A stretch of 64,000 nucleotides of DNA, taken from positions 3,296,001 through 3,360,000 of the forward strand of contig NC_070607.1 of the NCBI RefSeq assembly GCF_027172205.1, read 5' to 3'. The notes under the pieces were generated by a model. It searched no databases, was not told the DNA's origin, and saw only the letters and a list, made by a program, of their open reading frames with translations. The first letter of the stretch is position 1; each line of letters opens with the position of its first letter. Made by a program: the position numbers and the translations under genes. The stretch is from Podarcis raffonei (Eukaryota; Chordata; Lepidosauria; Squamata; Lacertidae). Shown here piece by piece: positions 14,601-50,525 of the stretch.

Positions 14601-15600
14601 AGAGGCTTCCTGTGCCTGCAGGCTACCTACTTTTAAGAATTGCTCTGTTACATTTTTTCAGAACCACTTTTCAAGAGGAATGGCGCAATCAAGACTGGGT
14701 GCAAACCATCCAGTGATTGACTCACCACGAACTGTAGCCATGATTCCCTAGCATCCAAAGCAAATCAAATTCATTTAATAACACTAAGATAACAGTAGTG
14801 GCATACTAGTGTATTTTCTAGACCCAATACAATAGTATTCTTCAATATTGTTAAGACAAACCCATAGGTATTAAAATATTGGGACTATAGTACCTACTTG
14901 AATGAGAACTGCATCTGGTTCCTGTTCTGTGATTTTCAAAGCTGAGAATGAAGAGAACGTCACTTTAAATTGAAGTTCATATTCAATTTCCACAGGTCTC
15001 CTTTGACTTTCAGTTGCAATAAAGCGACTCAACTGTCTAGAATATTCTTTCAGCTGTCCATAAGAGAATTTGTACAGAGGAGTGACAGCGTATAAAGTCC
15101 ACTGCTTACACAGAAGCAAGCTTATTTGAGGATCAGCATTTCCCTGGAATGTGAAGAACAGTTTTAGCTTCCTAGGTGCAGGCAAGTGGTGTCCACACTT
15201 TCCAACAAAAACACCAAAAACAGAGCAAATATCACTATGAGCAACTTTTTGGATGTGGTTCATCCAGTTCTCAGGACAGTCTGCAACTAATTTAATAGCT
15301 ACAACACACCCCCTACATCACCAGTCTAAAGCTTTCCCAATAACACCATTTAGAGGTTCAGGTCCTCTTCAACCTATTTCCCCTCTGCTACCTTTTATGG
15401 CTAGAATATATAAGCTAGAACAGATGAAAGGGCCCTGTAAAATAAGTAGTGGACTAATGCAATAAGGGAGAATATAATTTACCATATAAAATCAGGTCTT
15501 ATTAAAAGAAATTCAGATGGTAAAAATATGTCAATCCCTTGGCCAACATTAACTTTTCAGGAGATAGGATCAAAGTTTTAAGACACTTGTAGTAAGTTGT

Positions 15601-15679
<79 letters not shown>

Positions 15680-17163
15680 CGATATATTCTAGGCAGGGCA
15701 ATATTACTGTAATTTCCTTTCCAAGTTGTCCTAGAACTATTTCTGAAAGATTAACTATTAGCTACCAGAGGTTTTTTTTTCCTTTGCACCAAATTAAAAG
15801 CTACTTCATTTTGCAATATTTTTCCAGCTATACCAAGCTCACCAAAGGATTACCTGCAAGTGAAGAGTTTGTTGAATCATTCTCATAGCTGGGGTCTGAC
15901 TAAACAGGTTTCGTCTGAGGGATACAACATGTCTTGAAAGATGTGCAGTGTTAATGATGTTCACATCATGATCTACAGTTTTTTCTCCAAAAACAGAAAG
16001 TGTCCTGTAGTCGCAAACCCTCGTATCTTCCACATGCTGAATCAATCAATAGGCAAATCAATAGGCAAAAAGGAACAAAAGTTAAAAACTATTTTATACA
16101 AAGTAAAGAAATGCTGGTGATCATTTACTCAGCATGACAAGGACTCACATGAAGGCAAGCCAAGATATTTGGGGGTGGAAGTGGGCACTAAGAAACCCTG
16201 TCGAATACTAGAATAATAGTTTGCAAAGAAATCTGAGGACAATCTATTTCTCTCATTATAGATACAGATTTTAAAGAGAACAAAATAAAAACAGCACCAC
16301 AAGGATTTGGTAACACGAATCAAGCTATACCTTCCCTCTACACAGCACAGGACTGGCTACCTTCCTAGTGTGCTTTAAACAGTTTTGTTTAACTCAGCAT
16401 TTTGTCATCCCCCCTCCCCGAAAGGAGCGCCTCTCCTCACATCTGCCAACCTTCGGAATCTGAGTTCTTCAAGGGAGGCTTGTCCCGTGGTTCTGCCAAC
16501 AGCTGAAGCCCCATCATGTCAGGGCCTTCCCTGTGGTGGCACCCGATTGATTGGCAAAATCCCTTCTCTTTGGCAGCATGGCCATCTCCCTCACCAATAA
16601 ACTTTTGGCATCCGTGTAACATCATCTTATCTTTTCACACAGGCATTTCAGTCAGAAGTGCAAGTCAAGTCTGGCTGCCTGTACACATCTCCATGTCTAT
16701 TGCAGAACTGTTTTTAGATATTGTGGGTGAGTTTCTCTCAGAGCAGACCTACCAAACTGGCTTCCTTATTTGATTTGATTTTTATTAAATTTATATGCCA
16801 CCCTTCACCTCAAGATCACAGGTGGGTTTTACGGCACGAAAGCACATAACAACAACACCATAAAGCAGCCGGGGGATATTATAGGAAGGGCAATAATATG
16901 AATTAATGTGGACCAAGCCAAAGCCCGTTGGTTTCAATGGGCAAAACTCGGTCGGATAATTAATTAAAATAAAACACTCGACGGCACCGGGTGGGGATTT
17001 GCATAACTCGTTTTAAAAACCGAAAAACAAGAAACCCCAAAACAATATCCCTGCACAGAGAAATGGACCGCAGTTGCCGCCTCAGGCAAGCCTCCTCTTG
17101 CAAAGGTAACAAAGGCAGCAGCTCGAAAGCCCGGTGCTTTACCTGTCGCTGAACCCTCGCCAT
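8689..17163 (-). CDS. CENPL: CENPL, centromere protein L, complete coding region (5 exons)
   Basis: Subunit of the constitutive centromere-associated network. Family knowledge: CENP-L pairs with CENP-N, helps read CENP-A nucleosomes and carries the kinetochore. Minus-strand exons: 17163-17143 (MARVQRQ), 16036-15854, 15143-14898, 14171-13647 and 8757-8689 (stop TGA). Every junction I place is GT/AG, and all four introns are phase 0. Summed length is 347 codons, against about 344 in human as I recall. Diagnostic stretches are KQWTLYAVTPLYKFSYG, LSWMAAMWTGC, SIHPEDAKALWDS, NHFHRHFKIYLSGT and, in the last exon, LMAFLTELAV. The seven-codon first exon is inferred from a good Kozak context, the donor ACAG|GTAAAG and matching phase; it is the least certain part. 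The last intron is 4.9 kb and filled with MITEs. Confidence 0.9.
9368..9632. mobile_element. hAT-like element, 'gatatatc...gcccaggcctg' family
   Basis: Begins with 'gatatatcaatatattgcaatg' and ends with 'gatatatcactatatagccc aggcctg'. It shares its ends with the better bounded 22530-23620 element, which has a perfect 8-bp target duplication. Boundaries here are approximate. Confidence 0.5.
9898..10945. mobile_element. Family A MITE expanded by a 109-bp hairpin tandem array
   Basis: Ends CCGTATTTTTCGC and GCGAAAAATATGG are flanked by TA at 9896-9897 and 10946-10947. Inside, a unit starting 'accctctcccggctggagagg' recurs at about 9984, 10092, 10201, 10310, 10419 and 10532, so the period is 109 bp for the first five. 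Each unit is itself a palindrome: an arm from ctctcccggctggag to ggctatgg and its complement around the loop 'caggagcct'. A further hairpin at 10610-10670 uses the arms 'gctctttggggctgg' and 'ccagccccaaagagc'. GC content is far above the surroundings. Confidence 0.85.
12428..13326. mobile_element. Family B (CAGTGGTACCTCGCAAGACG) MITE with a chain of hairpins
   Basis: Ends CAGTGGTACCTCGCAAGACG and CTTGCGGGGCACCACTG are flanked by TA at 12426-12427 and 13327-13328, the pattern of pogo/Tigger-like elements. The core is a string of near-perfect palindromes centred near 12662, 12865, 12943 and 13038. Short relatives without the core lie at 38138-38408 and 48824-49080. The long open frames on both strands here are a by-product of the GC-rich palindromes, not genes. 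Confidence 0.8.
15601..15679. repeat. Compound microsatellite (TC)n(AC)n(AG)n
   Basis: About 28 bases of TC, then about 23 of AC, then about 28 of AG, without visible interruption. The TC and AG blocks are complementary, so the whole tract can fold on itself. It lies in the second CENPL intron, between exons 16036-15854 and 15143-14898. Confidence 0.95.
16037..17142 (-). other. CENPL first intron, contents
   Basis: No gene. At 16765-16860 a fragment 'tatatgccacccttcacctcaagatcacagg' looks like the 3' end of an L2/CR1-like LINE. The rest is unique, GC-rich near the promoter, with an octamer motif ATTTGCAT near 16997. Confidence 0.5.
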
Positions 17164-17534
17164 CCCGGGGCCGAGACCTCCCTCTTCTCCACCCGCCCGC
17201 TCCCAAATAACGGAGCCAACCAACCAACCAATCAACGGCTCCCCTCAAGGCGGCGGGCGATTTAAAAATAGAGTTTAAAAAGCCGCCTTCCAGCAGCCAG
17301 TTCGGCGCCCGCTCGGGACACTCGCTGATTGGCTTCTCCTAGGAGGCCCCGCCTCCCCCGCTCGACGTCGCCTCGGGCCTGGAAAAGGCTCTGCCGAGGG
17401 AGGCGGTCCGAAGCTCCTTGCCCGAAGTAAGGATGGCGGTTGCTAGCTGCGCCAATGGCCGCGAGGGGTCGGTTCACGTGACCACGCGCGGGGGCGGGGC
17501 CTGGCCGTCCTCGGCGGGGCGAAGGCGAGGAGGG

Positions 17535-42950
<25,416 letters not shown>

Positions 42951-43500
42951 CTACTGTACATGACAGAAATGAAGAGTAAAACATCCAGTAGTGAACCCAT
43001 TGGATTTTTGGAACTGTTAAGATGGCCTCCTGTACTTACTTTTGATGGGAAAATGGAGCACTTCACTCTATAGCAGATCCCTTTGAGCATGTCTGCTGGA
43101 GAAATCAAGCACTAGTGACTAGATGGGTGCATGAGAAAGGGCATCAGGATGAGGTGTTGTCCTGTCTGTCCCACTCAAAGGTTTTTAAAAAATCAATGAC
43201 TTGAGCCAAGTGAAGGTTTGTAAGCACAGGCTATAATTCATTTTTTATTGCACGTTTTTGTACTATTTTGTAAAACGCAGTAAAAACTAGTTGTATGATT
43301 CAGATTTTGGAGCTCTCAGAAGTGTTTAGGAAGCTATTTTTCTAATTACCTTTAGATCCCACCTCAAGGTGCCATACATGAGTACTCTCATTTTATCCTC
43401 AAAATACTGAGGCAGGCTCAGCTGCTTCAGTAGCATGACAATGGGGGGGGGAGTGTAAGTAGGGCATCAGAACATAATAAACCATAATAAACACCTAGCT
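42951..43500 (+). other. DARS2: DARS2 3' untranslated region (probable)
   Basis: Unique sequence follows the TGA. Two AATAAA motifs stand at 43476-43481 and 43486-43491, but these are close to the start of LINE sequence, so an earlier unrecognised site is possible. Confidence 0.4.
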
Positions 43501-43519
43501 CTCGCCCAGCGCAACTTTT

Positions 43520-45600
43520 TAGAATAATTAGGTCTTTAACAACTCTAGAGGAAGAGCCAATTTTAAATACGAATTTGACCCACAGGTGTGAGGCATTTGT
43601 GAGCTTTTTTGTGGAGAAAGTCTTGCTGCTGCGCTGTGACCTCCCTGCCAATTTGGATACAGTAACAGAATTGGAGGCCCCTCGACTGTCCTCAGGTCCA
43701 GTATTGGACCACTTCGATCGGATACTCCCTGCCAATGTAGACAGATTCCTCCGAGCTGGAAGGCCCACCACTTGCCCCCTTGACCCTCCTGGCTGATTAG
43801 AGCGTGTCCAGACGAGGTGCGGGACCCCCTAGGTGAGATCATCAATCAGTCCCTTGGCACAGATACTTTCCCAGGGGAATTGAAGGAAGCAGTGGTGCGC
43901 CTGCTTTTAAAGAAAACATCTCTAGATCCTTTAAGGTAAAGGTACCCCTGCCCATACGGGCCAGTCGTGTCCGACTCTGGGGTTGCGCGCCCATCTCGAG
44001 ACCGGGGCTTCCAGGCCACGTGGCCAGCGTGACGAAGCTGCTCTGGCGAGCCAGCACCAGCGCCGTACATGGAAACGCCGTTTACCTTCCCGCTATAAAG
44101 CGGTACCTATTTATCTACTTGCACTTGGGGGTGCTTTCGAATTGCTAGGTGGGCAGGAGCTGGGACTGAAGATGGGAACTCACCCTGCCGCGGGGATTTG
44201 AACCGCCGACCATACGATCAGCAAGTCCTAGGCACTGCGGTTTTACCCACAGCGCCACCCGCGTCCCCTCTAGATCTATCCAATTACTGCCCGGTTTTGA
44301 ATCTTCCTAGCCTGGGTAAGGTAATTGAGTGAGTGTTTGCTGAACAGCTTGGTAGGTTTCTGGATAAAACATTGGCTTTAGATCCATTTCAGTCCGGATT
44401 CCGTCCTGGTTTTGGGACCGAGACGGCTCTGATCGCCCTAACAGATCTCCATAGACAGCCGGATTGAGGCGGGTCAGGACTGCTGATTCTCTTAGATCTG
44501 TCAGCAACCTTCAACATGGTTGATCACAAACTTTTGGGCCACTACCTTGCCGATGTGGGGATTCAGGGCAGTCAGACAATGGCTGTGCTCCTTTATCTCA
44601 GGTCGGGGACAGAGGGTGGCGCTAGGGAGGAAGTTGCTGCCATGGCACTCCTTGGTGTGTGGAGTCCCGCAGGGCGCAATCCTTTCCCTGATGCTTTTTA
44701 ATATCTTTATGCGCCCCTGTGCCCAAATTGTCTGGAGCTTTGGGCTGGGTTGCCAATATGCTGATGACACTCACGCTTTCTGTTGATGGACGGCCACCCT
44801 GACTTGGCCCAGACACACTGATCAGGTGCTTGGAAGCTATGGCTGGATGGCTGCGTGGGAGCCGGTTGAAGTTAAATCCTTCGAAGACAGAGGTCCTCTG
44901 GCTGGGTCAAAACATGGGGTTGGGGGGCCAACTCCCATCTCTTGCAAGGGCTCAATTAGTGCCAGCCCCTTCTGTCAAGAGCGTGGGTGGAACCTTCTAG
45001 GCCTCCCTTTCCAGGGAGGCGCAGGTTGCAGCCACAGCAAAAGTGGCATTTTTCCATCTCTGCCGTATTAAGCAGTTGGTCCCTTTCTCGCCCTGATCTG
45101 GCCACTGTGATCCATGCAGTCCCCTCCAGGCTTGATTATTGTAACTCGCTCTACGCAGGGCTGCCCTTGAAGCTGGTCCTTGCAAGAGGGATCACATTCA
45201 CCCAGTGCTTTACCAGCTGCACTGGCTCCCGGTGGAGTATAGGGTCAGGTTTAAGGTGCTGGTTTTGACCTTTAAAGCCCTATGTGGCCTAGGACCCTCA
45301 TACCTACGGGACAACATCTCCTGGGCATACCCCACAGAGGACATTAAGGTCCACAAATGACATTTTGTAGGTCCCAGGTCGCAAAGTGGTTAGATTGGTC
45401 TCAACTAGGGCAGTGTTTGGACTCAGTCTGACCCTTATGTTCCCCCCCCCTTAAGGTTTTGATTTATCGGCTATTTTAAAATGAGGCTGCATTTTAACCT
45501 GTATTTCAAATTGCCCCCCTTATGTTTTTATGTTTTTACTGTGTTTTTATTGCTGTTATCCGCCCTGAGCCCGGCTTTGGCTGCATATAAATAAAAAGCA
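43520..45600 (+). mobile_element. L2/CR1-like LINE, decayed, split by a Sauria SINE
   Basis: Plus-strand pieces read DTVTELEAPRLSSGPVLDHF, PFQSGFRPGFGTETALIALT, and the reverse-transcriptase A motif region LILLDLSATFNMVDH near 44490-44530, then QYADDTH near 44755. The 3' end is 'ccgccctgagcccggctttgg' followed by 'aaataaaaagc' near 45595. Several stops and shifts break it. It sits between DARS2 and GAS5, which converge here. Confidence 0.7.
43929..44268 (-). mobile_element. Sauria SINE, full length, in a LINE
   Basis: Flanked by tctagatc (43921-43928 and 44269-44276). On minus it starts 'gggacgcgggtggcgctgtg' with a tRNA-like head ('gacttgctgatcgtatggtc', 'ggttcaaatcccc'), continues with the conserved centre ('agtagataaataggtaccgc') and ends with the BovB-derived tail ('gtcggacacgactgg' ... 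'ggggtacctttacc'). Sauria SINEs are confined to lizards and relatives, a strong taxonomic marker. Confidence 0.9.
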
Positions 45601-46217
45601 TATTCTTTGCAGGATGCCAATTAACCAAAATCAGGTGAGTTGGAAAGGGGACATTATGAGAAATATTAACTCTAAACAGGGCTTTCCTTCATCTGTGCGC
45701 TACTAAGAAAAACCTCAGAAAGAGGTCTAATACCAGAGGGGAAAAGGTGACAGAATTAGCTTTGAGAAAAGCACAAGGGTAATCTGGCCCAGCCCCTGGA
45801 AACAGCAATGGTTTACTAGTTTGCTATTCAGCAACTCTACCCATGTTTATAGACCCCTGTTAAAAAGAAGCCAATGCAGTTGAGGTTGGATTAAATCCTT
45901 TATTGATTATATGTATATACCACCCTTCATCCAATGAATACAGAGTAGCTTACAATATAGAAACACCCCCCCTAAACAAAAGAAACCTTTATAAGCCACC
46001 CTACGTCCAAGCAAGATCGAATGTGTATCTAGCAATTGTCAAACAGGTGAGATCTTCAGACCACCAAATGGCAGGTGTTTATCCTTCCAGCCTTGGCCTA
46101 TAAGGGGCCCGCCCCCTATAACTTGACCTCATGAAATCCTAGGGTAGATGGCTGTTTTTTAAAAAAGCAATAGAAATATAAGCACAATCACCACAGACAT
46201 CCACCAAGTCAAGATTA

Positions 46218-46793
46218 AAGGTAAAAAGTAAGAGATGAGTGTTGTTGTTTACTTGTTTAGTCGTGTCCGACTCTTCGTGACCCCCTGGACCAGAGCACGC
46301 CAGGCACTCCTGTCTTCCACTGCCTCCCGCAGTTTGGTCAGACTCATGCTGGTAGCTTTGAGAACACTATCCAACCATCTCGTCCTCTGTCGTCCCCTTC
46401 TCCTTGTGCCCTCAATCTTTCCCAACAGAGATGAGTAAGGTAAAGGTACCCCTGCCCGTACAGGCCAGTCTTGCCAGACTCTAGGGTTGTGCGCTCATCT
46501 CACTCCATAGGCCGGGAGCCAGCGCTGCCCGCAGACACTTCCGGGTCACGTGGCCAGCGTGACATCGCTGCTCTGGCGAGCCAGAGCCGCACACGGAAAC
46601 GCCGTTTACCTTCCCGCTAGAAAGCTGTCCCTATTTATCTACTTGCACCCGGAGGTGCTTTCGAACTGCTAGGTTGGCAGGCGCTGGGACCGAGCAACGG
46701 GAGCGCACACCGCCGCGGGGATTCGAACCGCCGACCTTTCGATCGGCAAGTCCTAGGCGCTGAGGCTTTAACCCACAGCACCACCCGTGTCCT
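46218..46793 (-). mobile_element. Sauria SINE whose tail is split by a BovB piece
   Basis: Flanked by aagtcaagatta (46206-46217 and 46794-46805). SINE body 46437-46793, antisense, same parts as the copy at 43929. Its simple-repeat tail (aaggtaaaaagtaagagatgagt) lies on the far side of a BovB insertion. It is next to the last GAS5 exon, so GAS5 transcripts may run into it. Confidence 0.8.
46241..46426 (-). mobile_element. BovB (RTE) LINE 3' fragment
   Basis: Antisense BovB 3' end: 'ttagtcgtgtccgactcttc', 'ctggaccagagcacgccagg', 'ccatctcgtcctctgtcgtc'. Its target duplication agagatgagt (46231-46240 and 46427-46436) lies inside the Sauria SINE tail. A 186-bp 5'-truncated insertion. Confidence 0.85.
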
Positions 46794-47145
46794 AAGTCAA
46801 GATTAGCATTGAACAATTACTTCCCCAATGCCAGTCGTGGCTATGCTTTACTGAAAACTTGCTGCTGCCTAAACAGTTTCTCCCATCTATTTGAATCAAC
46901 TGTTCCGTATGAGGCTGCACATGCTTGGCATTTTCATTTTGACCCAAACACCTGGAGAATCTACATCTATTGTAACCAAAGCTTATATTGAACATCCAGA
47001 TGTCACAGAATTTACATTCGGGTTCTTCCACTATTTTAAGTTGAATGTCTTCTGGGTGAGGCTGCAACTTCACATCTAGGATGAAGAAGAAAGGGTGTCA
47101 AGCCAGTGCATTCCACATAAAACAGCTGCACATACCAGCAAATGA

Positions 47146-47219
47146 ACAGATCAGACCTTGATATTTTCCATCATGTAGTCAGAGAGAGAGTTCAAGGTTA
47201 TGTTTATCATCATATATCC
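47146..47219 (-). ncRNA. SNORD81: SNORD81, box C/D snoRNA
   Basis: C box ATGATGA at 47213-47207, D box CTGA at 47154-47151, D' CTGA at 47182-47179. The guide before D', ttgaactctctct, is complementary to the 28S rRNA stretch GAGAGAGUUCAA, the known U81 site (A391). Most 3' snoRNA of GAS5, as in human. Confidence 0.9.
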
Positions 47220-47575
47220 ATTCCCACATCACTCACCATATAGTATTTGATAACACAAGATAGATACCTACCTTTCACATACAACGGTTAGTTCAAGATG
47301 TTCACCACCTAAATTTGAGAGATATATATAAAAGGGTAATGAATATGTCTTAAACACAGAATGGACAAAACCACTAAATGATTTTGAATAATCAAGTTGC
47401 ACAAGTTTCTGAATCAACCCGTTCTGCGGATGGACTTTTCTATTATTTCACTGCAGTAATCATTAACTCTACAAGCAGGCTGTGTTGTTACATTTGAAGT
47501 TTTACAATAGAATCTGCACATGTAATATAAGTGAAGGCTTAAAAAGGGGACTTGTATACTTGTGGTCTGAAGCTA

Positions 47576-47656
47576 GATACATCAGATAGGAGCGAAAGAC
47601 AGTTGCAGTTCTTCACCACAGTTCAATCTGCTGAACTATGTTATCATCACTGTATC
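47576..47656 (-). ncRNA. SNORD80: SNORD80, box C/D snoRNA
   Basis: C box GTGATGA at 47650-47644, D box CTGA at 47585-47582, terminal stem gatac/gtatc. Guides catagttcagcaga and gtctttcgctcctat match human U80 as I know it (28S A1521 and G1612). The acceptor follows at 47514. Confidence 0.92.
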
Positions 47657-47904
47657 TGCTCTTCTTGCCATTCTTCTCCAGACCCTTACATACAGGGGAA
47701 CATTTAGGTCCAATTTTTGAATATATTTCTAACACAACCAATGCATGCTTACCAAAAATGTTCTGTTCCTTTCCCCCCAATCCAGAGCGTGTAGCACTTG
47801 CATCACACAGGCAGAGTTCTCCAGAACATCCCCCAGTTTAATCTGTAATGAAAGTTATATCTTATGTGCACCCAAGCAGCAATGCACTAAAAGGCAGCAC
47901 CATC

Positions 47905-47990
47905 TTTGTACTGTTTCAGTGCAAATTCTCTTCACTTCTTTTCAGAGAGATTCCCATTGTTTTATACAATTTCATCATCAACAGTACAAA
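47905..47990 (-). ncRNA. SNORD79: SNORD79, box C/D snoRNA
   Basis: An 11-bp perfect terminal stem (tttgtactgtt with aacagtacaaa) closes it. C box near 47981-47972 (TTGATGATGA), D CTGA at 47919-47916, D' CTGA at 47945-47942. The guide gggaatctct before D' pairs with 28S GAGAUUCCC, placing methylation at A3809, the known U79 target. Confidence 0.9.
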
Positions 47991-48652
47991 CATACCGTGT
48001 GTGTGTGTTGAGCAAAAATCTCCGCAGATGCAGTATTTGATTAACACTTAGTTGGGCCCTGGTCAACAGCTTGGAGTTCCCTGCCACCTCTATCATTTAC
48101 ACTTGATTTATACCGTTGGCATTGGGTGGGCCATGGGAAGGGTTCTTAACAATGATACATGCCATTTTTACAGCTTACCAGTGTATTGTGAAGCTTGGGC
48201 CTCTCCTCTCAGTTTCCACTCTGTCTAAAAAAAAGGAAGATATTTGCCATAGTTTAAACCTTAGTTTATATATCAGACCAAAGACAAAGTTCTCATCGTG
48301 AGCCAACCCAAGTTTTTGAGTGCACTCTTACACAAAGGAGATGCCTATTAATAAGTGCACATTCCCACTGCAGTAGAAACTTATTTGATTCAGAAGTTCA
48401 GTCTTAGGTAGATAGTCAGTGGCCCTTATTCTGATTGCCCCTGCTAAGAACCTAGCAAGCTTTGCTGTTATCTGCTCTGTTTGGTCTGATAGGAGAAAGG
48501 ACACTGTGGCAGTGGTTGTGCGCCCTGGGATGGTCAGTACGAGTGGGGTGATGATCTCGTTCCTTAAAGACAGTCTTAGGTAAGTCATGGTACTTGACAC
48601 GCCAAGAGCCACCGGCATGTCTCTGCTCAGCTACATTGTCCACCCCCCAGTA

Positions 48653-48717
48653 AAAGCCTCAGCGCACAATTGTCAGAAATATTTTCTGTCCACTACTCTT
48701 AAAACATCATTGGCTTT
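48653..48717 (-). ncRNA. SNORD75: SNORD75, box C/D snoRNA
   Basis: C box ATGATGT at 48710-48704, D CTGA at 48662-48659, D' CTGA at 48676-48673, stem aaagcc/ggcttt. The core ttttaagagtagtggacaga is that of human U75 (28S C4032). In mammals it lies near the 5' end of the host; here it is far 3', between SNORD47 and SNORD79. Confidence 0.88.
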
Positions 48718-48769
48718 TTCCCAGGCAGAGCCTGACTTAATTTGTGGTGTGAAAGGAAGGAAAAACGCA

Positions 48770-49195
48770 AAATATGAAAGCTGCTTTGTATGAACTCAGC
48801 CCATTGAGCCATCTAACCTAGTACAGTGGTGCCCCGCAAGACGAATGCCTCACAAGACGAGAAACCCGTAGACGAAAGGGTTTTCAGTTTTTGAGTTGCT
48901 TCGCAAGACGAATTTCCCTATGGGCTTGCTTCGCAAGATGAAAACGTCTTGCGAGTTGTGATTTTTTTCGCTTCCTCCCCCTTTTTCTAAGCCGCTAATC
49001 AGGTTGCTTCGCAAGACGAAAAAACCACTAGACGAAGAGACTCGCGGAACAGATTATTTTCGTCTTGCGAGGCACCACTGTACTACCTACTTCAATTATC
49101 AGCAGTTTTCCAGTCTCCTATAAGCTGGACACCAGGAACTGAACCTGGGACCTTCTGCATGGAGTTAGCTCTCCTCTGCACTACAGCCCCTCCCC
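48770..49195 (-). mobile_element. tRNA-derived SINE split by a family B MITE
   Basis: Minus strand: head 'ggggctgtagtgcagaggag', B-box-like 'ggtcccaggttcagttcctg', then after an interruption 'gttagatggctcaatgggct' and 'atacaaagcagctttcat'. Same squamate SINE class as 26926-27075. It lies in a GAS5 intron, in the same orientation as the host. Confidence 0.7.
48824..49080. mobile_element. Family B MITE inside a SINE
   Basis: CAGTGGTGCCCCGCAAGACG ... CTTGCGAGGCACCACTG, TA at 48822-48823 and 49081-49082. Removing it rejoins the SINE, so it is the later event. Confidence 0.82.
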
Positions 49196-49607
49196 AAACC
49201 AGAACACAAGCCTATGGTGTCAGATTTCAAAGCTAGTCATTTACTAACCTCTTTCAGCAGGTAACTCAAAACTGGAGAATCCTCAACCATTTGGACTTTA
49301 AAGAGAAAGAAACATTTGTTAATTAAGTTGCAACAGAGGATCTTATTACAGGGAACCAGCTTGGCTCGGCTCTAGAAAACGTTAAACTCATTTTGGCAAC
49401 TTTTGCTTTAAGATTTGACTGGTAACACCTTCCCACAGGGAACTGCCCAAAGTTAAGCAGAACTGTGTTGGCCAGAACCAAATGTTGGCATGGGTGGATC
49501 ACAAACACAAAGGAACCTGGAACTTTATATTCGCGTGTTCTATTAATGTGAATCTAGAAAGTAATTTGTATTTCTGTAAGTTTCCTAACTAATGACCACA
49601 GATCAAT

Positions 49608-49686
49608 GTAACCTCAGTATATAGAACGGTATGCTGTTAATTTCATGAGCAGTCATTTGGCGGAATCTATTATCATCACTGGTTAC
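49608..49686 (-). ncRNA. SNORD47: SNORD47, box C/D snoRNA
   Basis: Stem gtaacc/ggttac, C box GTGATGA at 49679-49673, D CTGA at 49617-49614. The guide gattccgccaa before ATGA pairs with 28S UUGGCGGAAUC. Counting from the U74 site in the 28S sequence I remember, the fifth base is C3866, the U47 target. It carries ataccgttc before the D box, like human U47. Confidence 0.85.
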
Positions 49687-50037
49687 ATGTGTGGTCTAGT
49701 ACTGAGCAAGCTATGAAAAATGCCCAAAGTTATATAAACAATTAAAAATCGCCCAAATTAAAACCCTTATTACCATCATATCTGGAAGATCTAACAGGGA
49801 ATTGTTGACAAGCAGCCCATACTAATCCCCACATTATTGCTTGATCCTTCCAAAACAGTTGCCAATGTTACTGCAATGCTGAACAAATTTTATCAGGTAG
49901 ATGTCTTATAGTAACTTACCACTATCAGGAATGTAACTCTAAGGAGATCTTCAAAGTCGCCTCATGACCTAGAAAGAAAGTTTTCTTTAAGACAGCCCAG
50001 AGAAAGCTAGCTGCTAAACAGGAAAATGCAAGCAGAT

Positions 50038-50110
50038 GCCCAAGTCAGGTAGAGCTAATTACAAATCTCCATTATTTAAGTCAGCTTCATTGGCTTCTCA
50101 TCACACAGGC
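50038..50110 (-). ncRNA. SNORD44: SNORD44, box C/D snoRNA
   Basis: C box GTGATGA at 50104-50098, D box CTGA at 50048-50045, D' CTGA (tcag) at 50081-50084. The guide taattagctcta before D is complementary to 18S UAGAGCUAAU, the U44 site (A166). Confidence 0.9.
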
Positions 50111-50525
50111 TGCTTGCATTATATACTACACATTATAAAAATTCACCTTCACTGATATAACTAGAAGACCTTGTTCAGTGTTATACCTAAGATGCATTGG
50201 CACCTCCTAGGCAGGCTGCATGAGCAGTATTTATAATTGTGCTAGGAATAAATGGGACCCATATTTCAAAAGTATAGTCCAATAGCATTGGAGTATTCTT
50301 GAAGAACTTCACAGCCTCTCTAAGCAAGTTTTATCACACTGCTCAACAAATATTGCAGTGAGGTTGGACTGACTGACAAATCACTTCCCAGTAACCCACC
50401 TTTTTTGCTTCAGAACTCAAGTCTCATACTTCAATACAGCTGCATTATGGAGGCCTATAAAAGTGACAATAAGTGATTTTAGTCTTGAACCCAGCTTCAC
50501 TCCTTTTTAAAACTACAATGAACCA

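Noticed and set aside
46792-47073. 93-codon frame in the last GAS5 exon
   Set aside because: GAS5 frames are short and not conserved; the frame runs into a SINE boundary and has no homologue I recognise.
48328-48618. 96-codon minus-strand frame in GAS5 (AKLARFLAGAIRIR)
   Set aside because: It looks like a weak LINE C-terminal remnant and is not in a position where GAS5 codes; too short and isolated to classify.
50161-50225. Possible SNORD78 ('ttgttcagtgttatacc')
   Set aside because: It resembles the U78 D-box side, but no C box occurs at the right distance and the second guide is absent.
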